A stretch of DNA of 64,000 nt, taken from NCBI GenBank assembly GCA_964035575.1, contig OZ037897.1, positions 868,001 through 932,000 of the forward strand. The letters are read 5' to 3'. Numbering within the stretch: position 1 is the first letter of the stretch; every line of letters starts with the position of its first letter. Below are positions 19,017-29,999 of the stretch, piece by piece. The DNA is from Rhynchopus sp. YZ270_cl-10 (taxonomy: Eukaryota; Euglenozoa; Diplonemea; Diplonemida; Diplonemidae). A model generated the notes under the pieces. The model searched no databases. It saw only the letters and a program-made list of their open reading frames with translations, and was not told where the DNA came from. The translations under genes and the position numbers were made by a program.

Positions 19017-22000
19017 ATGTCGCAGAGGAGCTTAACTGCACGGAGGAGTCCTAAAGTGGCTACCGGGAGGAGCGTACCTGACTTCGTTGAGGTTCCAGCA
19101 CAGACAGGGCTTGATATCGTGACGTCCCCTGTGGGGGTGGTGCTGGCATCGTCACTTCGTACACTTCTCGCTCCAGTGTCTTCTGTAGAACCTTCCATTC
19201 GGCGTAACGTGCTTAATCGCTTGCAATACCCATTCTTCGCCGCGCTCGCCTTTTTTGCCGTCCTTTTCACTGTAGATTCGATGCATTCCAGGGGAACCCT
19301 CGATATACTTCCGACCGGTCTAACTATTACTACCCCTAACGTTGAGGCGCCGATTGGGACACCTTCTCCTTCAGCTTCTTCAGCTTCTTCGGCTTCTTCG
19401 GCTTCAGCAAATCTAAAAAAAATCCCGTTGTTGCAACCCGCAATGCTTCCTGAAGCTGAAGAGGAGATTGCACCAAAAAAGAAAGGCAAAAAAGGGAAAC
19501 CTACTGCAATGCCTGAGGAAGTGGAGAAGGAAGACCGCCCGGAGTTTTTGGTGCCCGATTCGGAGGAGACTAATGAGGCAGAATATATCCTCGAGAAAAT
19601 CACTCCGGCAGATCCTTCCAAAAGGCATGTGGTCAGCGTGGTACTCACCGATCGACCTGGAGTTGCAAATGGGTTTGAATCGTTGGTAGCTGTGGTGAAG
19701 AGGATTCTTCACGAAGCGATCCCTTCTGCGGCGGAGTTCCGTGAGCTTTCAAGAATGCATTTGGAGGCGCATTTATCCCCAGAACTTCCAGCAGATCCTG
19801 CAGAGAGACATCAACGTTTTGTAGAAATGCTTCAAGAGATGAAGGGGCTTAGTGACAAAATGCAGGTTTCAAAGGGGGTGTGTTTCTTGGATGAGGCGTT
19901 TGGTGGCGAAAAGGTGGTATCTTCTTCTTCTTCTTCCTCCTCTTCGGTTGACCGTGGTGCGCGGTTGGCGGATGTGTTTATATTCCATTCAGATGCTCCA
20001 ATGCAAAAGAGGTTTCTTGAGTGTGCCAAATCTTTTGTACGTCGTGCCAACGAACGGTTTGATGCAGAAGGTGACAACCCAACCCTTCCATTAATCCTAA
20101 AAGACGCATTTCCGAACCGCCTTCTCATTCACAAATGGGGTGAGGTCAACTCTACGTCTGGGGTAGTGCCGTCTTATGATATGGTAGTGGCATCTGCATT
20201 GCGTGATATGGCACGCAAACCATTGGTAGGACGTCGTGCAACGCCTACCCATGTGTTGTTGTTGTCCTTGGAGGTGGCGCCATCTGAAGCTAATGGGGAT
20301 GGGTTTTTCACTCAGTTGTTGCGTTATGTGGAAGCGAATCCGTTTGACATCTTAGGGTGTTCGTGGTTGAAGGAAGCGGAAAAAGATAAGTCAGGAGAAC
20401 GTCTGGCCCCAAAGGTGATGGGTCATGGGTACTACCCTGCAACAGATTCGGCGGAGAAGAAAAAGTTTTTTTTGAAGAGCATGCTGAACGGCGTGTCATC
20501 GCACGATAAACGCGCCGCAGAGGTGAAAGAATCGGCGCTGGTCAACCCAATCTGTTCCGTTCTCCCCTTTGCTCCGATTCTGCATAAATTTAAACAAAGG
20601 GTTTTTACGCGCGAGGAGCGGTCCGTCCTCTCCAAAAAATCCCCCGACTATTTTCTCGACATTTTCGCAAACAAATTCACAATCCAAGCCCAAGAAAGCA
20701 CGTACCTCAGTGGGAAGGAAACGCTATTGGATATGAGGAAGGCAGGCGACATTTATCTGTTTACCCTGCAGTACGTTGTGGACACCTTCCCGTTGCCCCC
20801 GACTGCTGTGGTTGCGATGTTTACGAAGCTGGAGATCCGGAGCAACGTTGGGGAGTTGGATTTCGAACAAACAGGATTATTGGGACTTTACGCTGCAGAG
20901 CGGACAGAGCATTTTAGGGAACTGAAAAGCAGTTTGGAGACAAAACTGTTATTACACTCCACATCATCCAGAAAGAGCGGTTCCTACGCGCAAAGGGCGT
21001 CGGAGAAGCAGACGGAGCTGATTGACGCGATCAAAGCCTGCTCCACTTCATTGACAGGAGAGGAAGTGGCCACGTCCACATGCTTTGTAGAAGCGCCTTT
21101 GCTCGGGCTTTTAACCGATTTAGAGGAGTTTTTTACGAAATTCATTGGTGTTATGTTGTCCGCTCTGCAACACAACTTTTTTGAGGATAAAGGAGCCGCA
21201 CCACTCCGCCTGCGCTCCATGTTCGAATTTCTTATTGAAACCGGGGAGCCCAGCGGTCTTCTCCAAACCAACAACCGAGTGTCCGTTCACCCCAAATTTT
21301 TGACTCTTCCCGTATATGTAACCTGCTGCAACCCAACCCCTGTCTTTTCCTCCGCCTTTTTGGTGAACCAGCTGATAATTTCACCGTCGTCGACACTGAG
21401 TACAGCCTACAACGCTTATACGCAGACAAGCTTTGAGGAGGACGTGACAGGAAAGCGGATTCCACAGATTTCAAGCGCGTCGTTTATGGAGTACAATGTG
21501 GAGGGCGACCATGCAATCAAGACGCAGATGAACGGGAGGAAGTCGGTTGTGTCATTTTCAACGAATGCGCTGCAGATCCCTCAGGATATGCATCGTGTTG
21601 TGGAGACACGCCTCAAATTTCTTGAGGATCAGAGACAAATCCCAAGCACAAAGTACAACTCCAAAATGCACGTCATCTGGAAGGCTTGGTGCTGCCAATG
21701 CTGTGGCTTCTCCAATGAGTGGGTGCATTACCTATACGCTCTAGAGGATCGGATCAACATCCATGCCACAACCGGTGTAGACTGTCACTGCAAAGGATAC
21801 TCCAACGACGTGCTAGGAACCATCGACCGTGCCCACATCACCTCCACCACACTAGACATCCCTGCCTCCCACTTTCTCGTCATTGTCTCGCATACTACCC
21901 CATTCTCGTACACTCCATTGTACAAGGAATACATGAAACGGCGTCCCAGCTATTTCATTGGACGTTCCATGTATGAGTTTGACCGAGTCCCGGACACGTG

Positions 22001-25000
22001 GATTCCGCATTGCAATGATAAGAATGTGGGGGAGATTTGGGTGCCGTCAGCGTTTATGTTGAATGCGTTTCGTGCAAGCGGGGTGACTGCTAAGCTTGTG
22101 ATCATCCCTGAGGCGATTAATACTAATTACTACGAGCCTGCGCAGTCCCGCGCGTCTCCTGAGTATAAAAATTTGCACAGCCTGCTCGAGGCCTCAGCCC
22201 ACGCAGACGCCGACCAAACCTTCCCCCCCAAAGAATGGACCTTCTTCCTCAACAAAAAATTCTCCGGAATCCCAAACCACATCTTCCTCTCCATCTTCAA
22301 ATGGGAGCCTCGGAAAGGGGCGAGACTTTTATTGAAGGCTTTTTTGAAGCAGTTTTGGGGACAACCTGATGTTACGTTGATGATTTCTACTTGGATGTGG
22401 TTTTCTGGTGCACCTGACACTTGGGGATCGACTCGGGATCCACAGCAATTTGTCGAAAAAATCAATGGCGCGCTAAAACAGCTTGCGGAAGAGGAGCGGG
22501 ACCAGAAGCTGAAGGAGGAGCTCCTCCTCGAAGGCATGGCGTCCCCCAACTGCCCTCGCCTGCTCATCATCACTGACCACCTCTCAGAGGGAGAGATCCG
22601 CGCCCTCTACTCCCTCTCCAGCTCCTTCGTCCTCCCCACCCGTGGAGAAGGCTGGGGGCTCCCGATAGTCCAAGCCATGGCCATGGAACTCCCAACCATC
22701 GCCACAGACTGGGGCGGATCAACAGCATTCCTCCACGATACGACCCCAGGGGAGACTGAGCCGGTGGCATTCCCTATCAGAGTAAAGGGGGTAGAGAAGC
22801 TGCCAAAGCATGCAGCAGAGTTATACCAAGTGGAGGGAATGAGCTGGGCAGTGGTATGGATTGACAAAAAGAAGGGGGGATGGGGGGGAATTATGATGTC
22901 CTTTTTTTTGGAGGAATCGTGGTGTTTATATTTACCTATTTTGGGGCAAAAAATTCATCTTTTTTTTTTGTCTGTGAAAATATGTATTCCGTTTTTCTGA
23001 GGTTCCCTTGACTCAAAGATTTCCTTAACGTTACGTTCATCCTACACGGCGGGGCTGTGTCACACCTGTGACACAGCTGAGGGTGTGTAACTTTCAATGA
23101 TATGCGACATTTTGTGACAGTGTCACCGTGACACTGTCACAAGCTGTGTGACACTGTCACAAATCGTGTGACACTGTCACGGTGACACTGTCACAAGTCG
23201 TGTGACACTGTCTCCGTGACAGTGTCACAGTGGTGTGACACAGTCACAGTGGCTATTGCCTCCCAGGGAAAGGGACTCTCAAAAATTTTTTTTTGCCCAA
23301 AACAGGGCTAATTTCGACGATTTGAGGCCATTAAAAGCAAAAACTGGCACTTTTGAGCATCTGTGGGGGTCTAAAACGCGGTTTGCGCACCCGATTTTTC
23401 GTGGTTTTTGCCGTAGACAATTTTTTTCTTTAAAAAGTCAATCTGAGGTTTTCTTTGGATTTTTTGGGCCATTTTATGACCTACCACGCCCGATCTCGGC
23501 AGGGCGCGCGCTAACTTTTCGGAAATTTCCCGAAAAAATGGATATCGGGTCCAAAAAAATGTACCTACAGGAAGTATGTGAAGGGGGGCAGAAAAATCAG
23601 GGTCATGTTACATTTCCGAGAAAATCCCGGGCTGTGGTGGGGGATATGCGGAAAAATGGACAAAATTTTGGTGACTTAAATTTTCGCAAAATATGAACCC
23701 ATACTCGTAAACAAGGGTCATTTTCAGGTCTTTCGGACAGCCAGTACACAGTACACAGTACACAGTACACAGTACACAGTACACAGTACACAGTACACAG
23801 TACACAGTACACAGTACCCATTACCGTGACTTCACCAACCAACACCGGAAAACACCGGCAAACATGGTCAAAATCAGGTGGAATATACATAAGCACATCA
23901 TGGGGGGGTAGGGAACAGGTAGCGCCGCAGGCGCACGGTACCCAACTTTTTTCTTTTTTCTTTCCCCTTTTCTCTGCTTTCTTTTGATTGCGCGAGCCGA
24001 TTGCTCTCCACGGTGGGGTCACATGTGTGTCCAAAACTATCTGAAGTGCCCTTACTGTACAATATGGGATTCTCTGATTTTCTTAAGGAATCGTGTAATC
24101 AAAAAATTTTTGTACCGCGAAAAAACCTCGAAAAAACCGGGTGTGAGGGTGTGAGGGTGTGGATTTAGCGCGCGCCCTGGATCTCGGGCGGGGAAAAAAA
24201 AATTTTTTTTTAGTCAAAAATCGCCCTTATCTAACCACTGTTTAGGTAGGTTCTGGGGGCTGGTGCTGACATACATGCATGTCCATTCCACAGGTTGCGG
24301 GGGTCCCAGATGTTGCCCGGGTAAAGGGTCATATGATGTATATAATTGCACAGTTTATACAGTGCAAACTGTTGTTTCATTAGATGCGATGCAATGACAG
24401 AGTATTGTTGCTTTATTTCATTTCAGTCCTCAGTTGTTCAGGTCACTAATATTCCAGCATATATTGATGATACTGCCTGGTTTGGTTGTATGACCATAAT
24501 GTTTGCAATGTATAGCTAGCTTTCGTAAAACACGGCAGCATGCCCAGGCGAGCCGGACAGTCGCACAAGTACTCGTTGGCTGCGACGCGTCGGAGGCGGC
24601 TTGTGGTCTGCAGGAGGCCTCCCAACACGTGCTGACCGGGCGACATGTATGTCGCACCCGTGAGCACCTTCGCTGCCTTCCGGTGGAGCACGAGGGTGTC
24701 ATGTGGGTCGCAGGGAGTCGGCTGCCGTCAGGTAGACAGCTCGTCCTGAGCTGAGTGGAGGTTGTTCACTGAAGAGTCTGGCTCATCAGTTGGTGCATGT
24801 CACGACACCCGTTTTCCATCACCTTCGACACATTGCTGGCGAGGGAGATCGGGCTGCACGACGCGGGTCATGTCGTGTCTTTTCCTTTTTGTGTAGTGGG
24901 ATCACCGTTACTGTCGTCGACGACTCCGGGATAACTGCCGTCGTCCAGGAGAGGTCGCGCATATGTAGGAGTGCTCGCGGTGCTCCATCACCGAGGTGTT

Positions 25001-28000
25001 GAAGCCATTCGTTGTGGACCCCGTCTGGGCCAGTGGACCCGACCTCACATCTCCTAACCTAGCGGCCGTGTTCCAGCAGAAACAAATCAACAAATCAATA
25101 TTTTTCTTGTGCTGCTGCTTTGTTGACCATCCCGAACCAGAGGGAGTAGGTCTCGTTCAGGTTTGTGCGCTTCGCCGTTTTTGCAGTGCTCTCCTCCGAG
25201 AATTCAATCGGAACGTGGTCGGAGGCCCTTCGACAGTGTAATCCATCCCTTCGTATCCAACCTTTCAGAAGTCATCACAATGTCGGGCCCCATAGCGTCT
25301 TAGTGTGTCCCAGGATACGGTGGTGCGCATTCACGTCCCCTGCAATCGCCACCTTCCCCTGTGGGCAGTTCTCAAACGTTGCAATCGTCACATCGTGTGT
25401 CATTTTTGTGCAGGCCTGCCGCACTTGGCCTGTCCACATTGCAGAATCTCACACCTTCCACTACGTCAAGTCTCTCTGTCACGCAGCTCTCTGGAGAAGT
25501 GAAGTTGTGTTTGGATGTGCGTGTGGTGTGGACGTCGGTCGCGATGCCGCCTCCCGATGCCATCGCCCCCTTCGCACCCTCCACACGCTTTTGAGTACGC
25601 ATGCGTTTGTATAGCATATGTACGTGCAACAAGAACACCTCCCTGTACGAGATGATCTTCAACAGCGGTGATACGAAGTCTGCCGTGTCGAGACTGGACA
25701 AAGCCACCAGGTTGAGGTGATTCTCGGATATCTTTACGATGATCCTCGTTAGGCTTATGTCGTTTCTGCATGGTGGGCGAGAATATGCAACGAAAGGCGA
25801 CGAAAGAAGGTTTCGGTCCCCACGGGAAGCATGGTCCACTCAGCCAACCTCCCATAACGACTGCGTTCTCGTTGCGTGTACGGTTTTGAAATCCGCTGCC
25901 GCAAAATAACGCACTACCGACTCCATTGTGGAGTGTCGGGTCAGGAGAATGATCTCTTCCAGTGGTTGCGCTGCTCCTCTGCGGAGGGAGCGGGACGTTA
26001 TGATCCTGCTCCGGTAGTAGGGACCGTCCCGTGTATCTGCCTAACTGGAGGGTCGGCTTTCGTTTGGCACCAGTGCAGTAGTTTCTGATTCTTCCGTCAC
26101 CTCTGCTGTTTTCAGGCGCACAACATCTGAAGCCCGCGCTGCGACCACCCAGCACATCCAGATGCCAGATGGCTAGCTTCGTCGTGCAGCACCTGCATCA
26201 TGCGAAACACCTCGTCCTGCGTCGCTGGCACCGCTCTTCGATGCGAGTGCAGAGCTCCTTCTCGAAGGGCCCTCCGGAAACAAGCGTTAAGTCTCCTTTA
26301 CCGTCACGAACAACAACAAAAGAGTGGGAATAAGGCAACATGTTTCAGCAAAACAAAATTTTAGATTGCAAGCTGTTATGTTGGGTCAAATGTCGGAATA
26401 GGCAAACCCGCAACCCGGCGTTTCTTTCTTCTTCTCTTTCTCTTCGAAGCAACAACCCAACCGATCGAGCGGATCAGAACGCAACGATGTGAACGTTGCG
26501 AACCGAACCAACCCAACGCCACCGGTCTGAACGCAACGGCCCGAACCGAACGCACGGAACCAACGCAACGCAACGAATGCAACCGATCTGTACGCAGCAA
26601 ACCGAACGCAACCAACGCAACGAGTGGTTACAAAACGCAACCCACCTTCGGTGGGCTCAGACTCGTGCCAGTGGTGCGGGCAAACCCGCCCTGTGTGTGG
26701 GCCGATATTGACAGGTCTTTGACACAAAGGGGTCCATACCCAGTACCCAGTACCCAGTACCCAGTACCCAGTACCCAGTACCCAGTACCCAGTACCCAGT
26801 ACCCAGTACCCAGTACCCAGTACCCAGTACCCAGTACCCAGTACCCAGTACCCAGTGGGTATTCCTTAAGGTTGTGACAGTGTCACACAGGTATGTGACA
26901 CTGTCACAAGTCGTGTGACACTGTCTCCGTGACACTGTCACACATTTTGTGACACTGTCTCCGTGACAGTGTCACAAAATATGTGACAGTGTCACATGTG
27001 ACACTGTCTCCGTGACAGTGTCACATGTGACACAGCCCCGCCGTGTAACAAACCTTCCGATTCAGGGTTTTTTTCCTGTCAGCAACCTCCCCCTATTTGA
27101 AAACACTCCGGTGGTTCGATAACCCGAAAAGAATGTCAGTACCTACTGTCCCAGAGGGTGTTGTGTACTGTACAACGTCACCGTTCTATTTGCTCTCCCC
27201 TATCCCCTTCTCACTACAATCCCCAACCACAGCCCGACCTTGCACACCTAAGGATGCGACTGCAAGAGGTAGTTACCAATGCGACGGCAGCAGCAAAGGT
27301 ATTGCTATCCACCCCACACCACCCCCCACCCTTGTATTATACGTGCTCGGCCCCGACCGAATACCGTATAATTCATATTATACGATTACCGTATAATACG
27401 GTATTATACAGAATTATACGATGTTATACGGTGCTGCTTGGGGACCGAATACCGTATAATTCGTAGAATTAGATCATGCGAATTATTTGAATTTTACAAC
27501 CTAGCCCCCACCCCGGTGGTTGCGTAGGTGGTGCCGGGTGGTGTTGGCGATGATTTTTTTTTCTCTGATCGGGGGTCAAGGAGACGAACTTCGTTGCACC
27601 ACACTCCTTGAAGGTTTGCTCGTTCTGGAAGTGGGAGCCCTCCCTGTTCTGTTGTAAAATGCGCGCATTATCTTCCCCATGCTTGACTCGGGCATGTATT
27701 TCTCTCGTTTTGCCGGTCCAGATCATCTGGAGGAGATGAAACCTCCCGTCCATGCCGGTCAAGGCGGAGGCACCCAATCGTCTCCTCCCCGATTGGCGAC
27801 TTGCTTCTGTTCGCCCTTCTTTACCCTTTCCCAGGTCCATTTGTGGGCTGAGTCGAGCAATACGAAAAACTCATCCATGTTTACCACCAGTTGGGGGGGA
27901 GGCTCCCCGCCAGCATCCTCCTCCAGCAGGGCGAGCCACCGCTTCCCTTCGGACACCACGTCTGCCAACGGGAACGGTTCTATCTGTTGTTGCTGCTCTC

Positions 28001-28501
28001 ACGCGAAATCTGAGGTTCATCATGGTCCGCTGGGAGGTAACTTTTTCCGTAGTGTTGCCAGGGGTATCATAACTAACTACGCTGCGTCTTCAATGCTTCC
28101 ACGTTCATCTGGCTGATGAGTGGAACAGAGGGGCATGTTAAATGTAAATCACGAAATGGGAGCGCATGGTTTTGGGTCCACACACCCCCATCTGATGACG
28201 TTTTTTTGCCTGGAAAAAAATACCAGAATTTAATTTCTACTTTATCAAATCAACCCTCCCCCCATCTGATGTTCTGGCCGCATGCTTGTATTTCAAAACC
28301 CTATATTTCTCTCAGGTGGGGAAGCGTGCGAGAGTCTTCATCAATAAGCACTTCAGCACAGAGGCTGTGGGGAATCTGATGCACGCTCGTCTGCGTGAGA
28401 TTGAGGAAATGCTAGACGAGAAGCGCCGCACAACAGCAGGGCGCATGCGTATGCCACGCATGCCGTTGCAACTACAAGAGGTGGGAAAAGGAGAGTCCTG
28501 A
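19017..28501 (+). CDS. Type II membrane GT4-like glycosyltransferase, 3 exons
   Basis: Exons 19017-22853, 27233-27298 and 28316-28501, all phase 0, give 1362 residues. Donors are GTATGG and GTATTG, acceptors CACAG and CTCAG. A signal anchor (PFFAALAFFAVLFTV, about residue 72) predicts a Golgi or ER protein. The large middle part is unrecognised. The C-terminal GT-B domain shows FLSIFKWEPRKGARLLLKAF (about 1086) and TRGEGWGLPIVQAMAMELPT (about 1206). Exons 2 and 3 supply the last helices (PDLAHLRMRLQEVV and VGKRARVFINKHFSTEAVGN), as expected for GT4. The second Glu of the EX7E motif is Gln (EGWGLPIVQ). Substrate unknown. Intron 1 is 4.4 kb because of a transposable element; intron 2 holds a transposase relic. 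Confidence 0.88.
23060..23255. repeat. Subterminal palindrome array, left
   Basis: About eight copies of GTGACA-N-TGTCAC or near variants, in tandem with spacers. Each is a self-complementary site and could bind a transposase or form a cruciform. Confidence 0.8.
23614..24025 (-). repeat. Dispersed spacer repeats (family G and relatives), minus orientation
   Basis: The inverse complement of 23614-23730 resembles 30655-30770 and parts of 54290-54640. The inverse complement of 23920-24025 resembles 30155-30300. These repeats therefore lie both inside and outside the 4 kb element. Confidence 0.65.
23743..23817. repeat. Heptamer array (TACACAG)n
   Basis: About ten copies of a 7 bp unit; the inverse complement is the CTGTGTA unit of the large array at 36843-37384. 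Confidence 0.95.
24430..26340 (-). mobile_element. Degraded non-LTR retrotransposon (LINE)
   Basis: Read on the minus strand, 25318-25375 translates to VAIAGDVNAHH followed by LWG, the endonuclease (EEP) signature of LINEs. Near 25220 follows ASDHVPIEFSEES, the SDH motif that closes this domain. Near 24840 comes SPISLASNVSKVMEN, which resembles the first reverse transcriptase block. Frames shift and stop codons interrupt it many times, and the rest of the RT domain is missing, so it is dead. It lies inside the 4.0 kb inverted-repeat element and inside a host intron. Its N-terminal ORF is not identifiable. Confidence 0.78.
26485..26640. repeat. CGAACC/CAACG-rich simple sequence
   Basis: Irregular short repeats of CGAACCAA, CGCAACG and similar words. 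No coding meaning seen. Confidence 0.6.
26737..26856. repeat. Heptamer array (TACCCAG)n
   Basis: About 17 copies of a 7 bp unit differing in one base from TACACAG at 23743. It lies about 190 bases from the right end of the element. Confidence 0.95.
26870..27040. repeat. Subterminal palindrome array, right
   Basis: About nine copies of GTGACA-N-TGTCAC variants, counterpart of the left array at 23060-23255. Apart from the outer 22 bases, the two arrays are not base-for-base inverted copies. Confidence 0.8.
27100..27190 (+). repeat. Hairpin repeat module B in GT intron 1
   Basis: ACTCCGGTGGTTCGATAACC followed by GTCCCAGAGGGTGTTGTG. Related copies at 38360, 47403 and 48243. It lies between the 4 kb element and exon 2. 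Confidence 0.6.
27360..27475. repeat. AT-rich palindromic sequence
   Basis: Two copies of ACCGAATACCGTATAATTC enclose the palindrome GTATAATAC/GTATTATAC. In GT intron 2. Confidence 0.6.
27490..28090 (-). mobile_element. DDE-type transposase remnant (pogo/Tigger-like)
   Basis: The minus strand encodes NMDEFFVLLDSAHKWTWE (about 27830-27890), like the NMDE-type catalytic block of DDE_1 transposases. Then TGMDGRFHLLQMIWTGKT and HFQNEQTFKECGA (about 27610-27740) resemble the following conserved region. The pieces lie in two frames and no terminal repeats were found, so it is a relic of a plain DNA transposon. It lies within the second intron of the glycosyltransferase gene, antisense to it. Confidence 0.65.
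28110..28240 (+). repeat. Module C-type dispersed repeat, degraded
   Basis: CTGATGAGTGGAACAGAG, then CACGAAATGGGAGCGCATGG. Counterpart of 58865-58960, which starts CTGATGAGTGGAAGCGG. Confidence 0.5.
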
Positions 28502-28765
28502 AAAACCGGAGACTTTGTATTTCAATTCAACTTTGAGTTTTTTGTTATAAGCAACACACTTTGGGGAGTGGGTGGGGAGCTGTCGATGCCAACAAAAAGC
28601 AAAGCAAAAAGCAAAACAAAAAAAGTGGCAAAAAAAAAAAAAGTCTCATCTCACATTGCTACACATGCTTAAAAATGAAGCAACGGTGTTACCCTGCAAG
28701 CATCCTTAGCCTCTCCATTTTTTGCAGGTGACTAAGCACGAATATTAAGTAATCTAATCAGACTA
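28502..28765. other. Spacer with hairpin repeat module D fragment
   Basis: A TTTTTTGCAG acceptor-like stretch is followed by GTGACTAAGCACGA at 28729-28742. No gene. Confidence 0.5.
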
Positions 28766-28826
28766 AAGGGGGGCCCCGTCGATTATTTACCTTTTGAAAA
28801 GGTAAATATTACACGAAAGGTAAATA

Positions 28827-29343
28827 CCCTCATAGTAAAAATAATGTTTTTTCAAAAATAAATTAATAAAAAAATGACCCAAAAGTAACATTTTTTTTGT
28901 AACAATTTAATAAAATGTTTTATTCGTTTTTTTGCAGTTGGGCAAAAAGTAACAAATGTTACAAAGAAAAAATAAAGAGCCATGGTTGAACCACGGGAGT
29001 ACCATAGGGAACTGGGTTGCTGACCACACGATCCAGGCTGTACCTCAATTTTTTTTTGCCTGCGGCGCCATTTTCCCTTTTTTGCTCCGCAAAAAAGGGT
29101 TCGTTGAGTGACTCTGTGTAAAAAGCTAGATTTTTACACCATCATGTGGCAGGGGTTTCCGCGCTGTATGCTTTATTAGCCCCCCCAGTAACATTTTTGT
29201 TACGCCTGCGGCGTAACAAAAATGTTACAAAAAAATAAAATGCAAAAAATGAAAAAAGTAACAAAATGCAAAAATGTTATAAAAAAAATAAAAATCGCCG
29301 AAATAATTTATTTGTAACAATAACATAATTTATACTATGAGGG
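28827..29343. mobile_element. 517 bp element nested in the 28766-29841 element
   Basis: Ends CCCTCATAGTA and TACTATGAGGG are exact inverse complements, flanked by TA at 28825-28826 and 29344-29345. Joining the flanks gives GGTAAATAATACACGAAAGG, identical to the host element's own repeat unit. This supports a clean TA insertion. Its middle is a 19 bp stem hairpin. No coding capacity seen. Confidence 0.85.
29188..29228. repeat. Perfect 19 bp hairpin
   Basis: GTAACATTTTTGTTACGCC pairs perfectly with its inverse complement over a 3-base TGC loop, in the middle of the nested element. Confidence 0.95.
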
Positions 29344-29546
29344 TAATACACGAAAGGTAAATAATATATGGAAGGTAAATAATACAATATTTGGACTTTA
29401 TTAATTCAAAAGGTAAATAATATACGGTTTGACCTATTGCGGGTAAACGGTCCTGTTTTCGATGCACACCCACTAGACCCCCGACTCACTGCACAACAGA
29501 TTTTCACACCCCGCCCTTCCCCCTCCCCGGAACCCCTCTCGCCGTC

Positions 29547-29732
29547 ATGTTGAACGCCTCGACCCTTGCAGAGCTGAACCACCAGTGGGATGAGCGCCGT
29601 GGCCGCTGCGAGATGGTCGTCGGCCTCGACGAGGCAAGCGTGGCGAGCCTGGACCTGGACGTTGAGAGCTTCAGCGACACGTCCAGTGCCTCAGAACTTC
29701 ACCCAAAAAAAGCGGGGCGGAAAATTAATTAA
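29547..29732 (+). CDS. Short GC-rich open frame carried by the element
   Basis: 61 codons, starting MLNASTLAELNHQWDERRGR and continuing with an acidic SLDLDVESFSDTSSASEL stretch. The GC content and codon choice resemble host genes such as the tyrosinase, unlike the AT-rich element around it. It may be a captured piece of a host gene, perhaps with its leader (29500-29546 is C-rich). The end, KKAGRKIN, runs into element sequence. I do not recognise the parent gene; expression is uncertain. Confidence 0.4.
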   Translation: MLNASTLAELNHQWDERRGRCEMVVGLDEASVASLDLDVESFSDTSSASELHPKKAGRKIN

Positions 29733-29843
29733 TTAAATGCCAATTCAAAAGGTAAATAATACACGAAAGGTAAATAATACAATGTTTGGCATTAAAAAGG
29801 TAAATAATACACGAAGGTAAATAATCGACGGGTCCCCCCTTTA

Positions 29844-29885
29844 AGCACGAAGAGGCTTAGGGTTATCTTATAAACTTTTCTTTTG
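29844..29885 (+). repeat. Hairpin repeat module D, right half after insertion
   Basis: AGCACGAAGAGGCTTAGGG then TTATCTTATAAACTTTTC. It is the continuation of a D module interrupted by the element at 28766. Confidence 0.7.
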
Positions 29886-29999
29886 CAAGGTGAGCACTCA
29901 GAACCTATTGGTGAGGGGGGGTGATTGTCGACACACAACACAACACACTGAGGTATTGACTGTGCTCCCGTGTCAAAAAAAACAAAAAAAAAAACCCTT

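Larger units (their letters stand above)
23045..27045. mobile_element. 4.0 kb element with terminal inverted repeats, in GT intron 1
   Basis: The left end is CACGGCGGGGCTGTGTCACA and the right end is its exact inverse complement. TA flanks both sides (23043-23044, 27046-27047), consistent with a TA target-site duplication. Inside each end lie arrays of a 13 bp palindrome, then heptamer arrays, then a degraded LINE. I see no transposase of its own, so it appears non-autonomous. The superfamily is unresolved. Confidence 0.8.
28766..29841. mobile_element. 1.08 kb inverted-repeat element with TA duplication
   Basis: The left end (AAGGGGGGCCCCGTCGATTA, continuing TTTACCTT) and the inverse complement of the right end agree over 28 bases with one mismatch. 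TA flanks both sides (28764-28765, 29842-29843). Joining the flanks gives GACTAAGCACGAAGAGGC, which is the consensus of module D, so the element inserted into that repeat. Multiple AAAGGTAAATAATACACG units lie near the ends. It carries another element at 28827 and a short GC-rich open frame at 29547. No transposase. Confidence 0.85.

Noticed and set aside
25165-25614. Plus-strand frame of 149 codons in the LINE region
   Set aside because: The minus strand of the same bases encodes the endonuclease motifs GDVNAHH and SDH.
23045-27045. CACTA-type transposon
   Set aside because: The ends read CACGG rather than CACTA and no 3 bp target duplication is present; TA flanks fit better.
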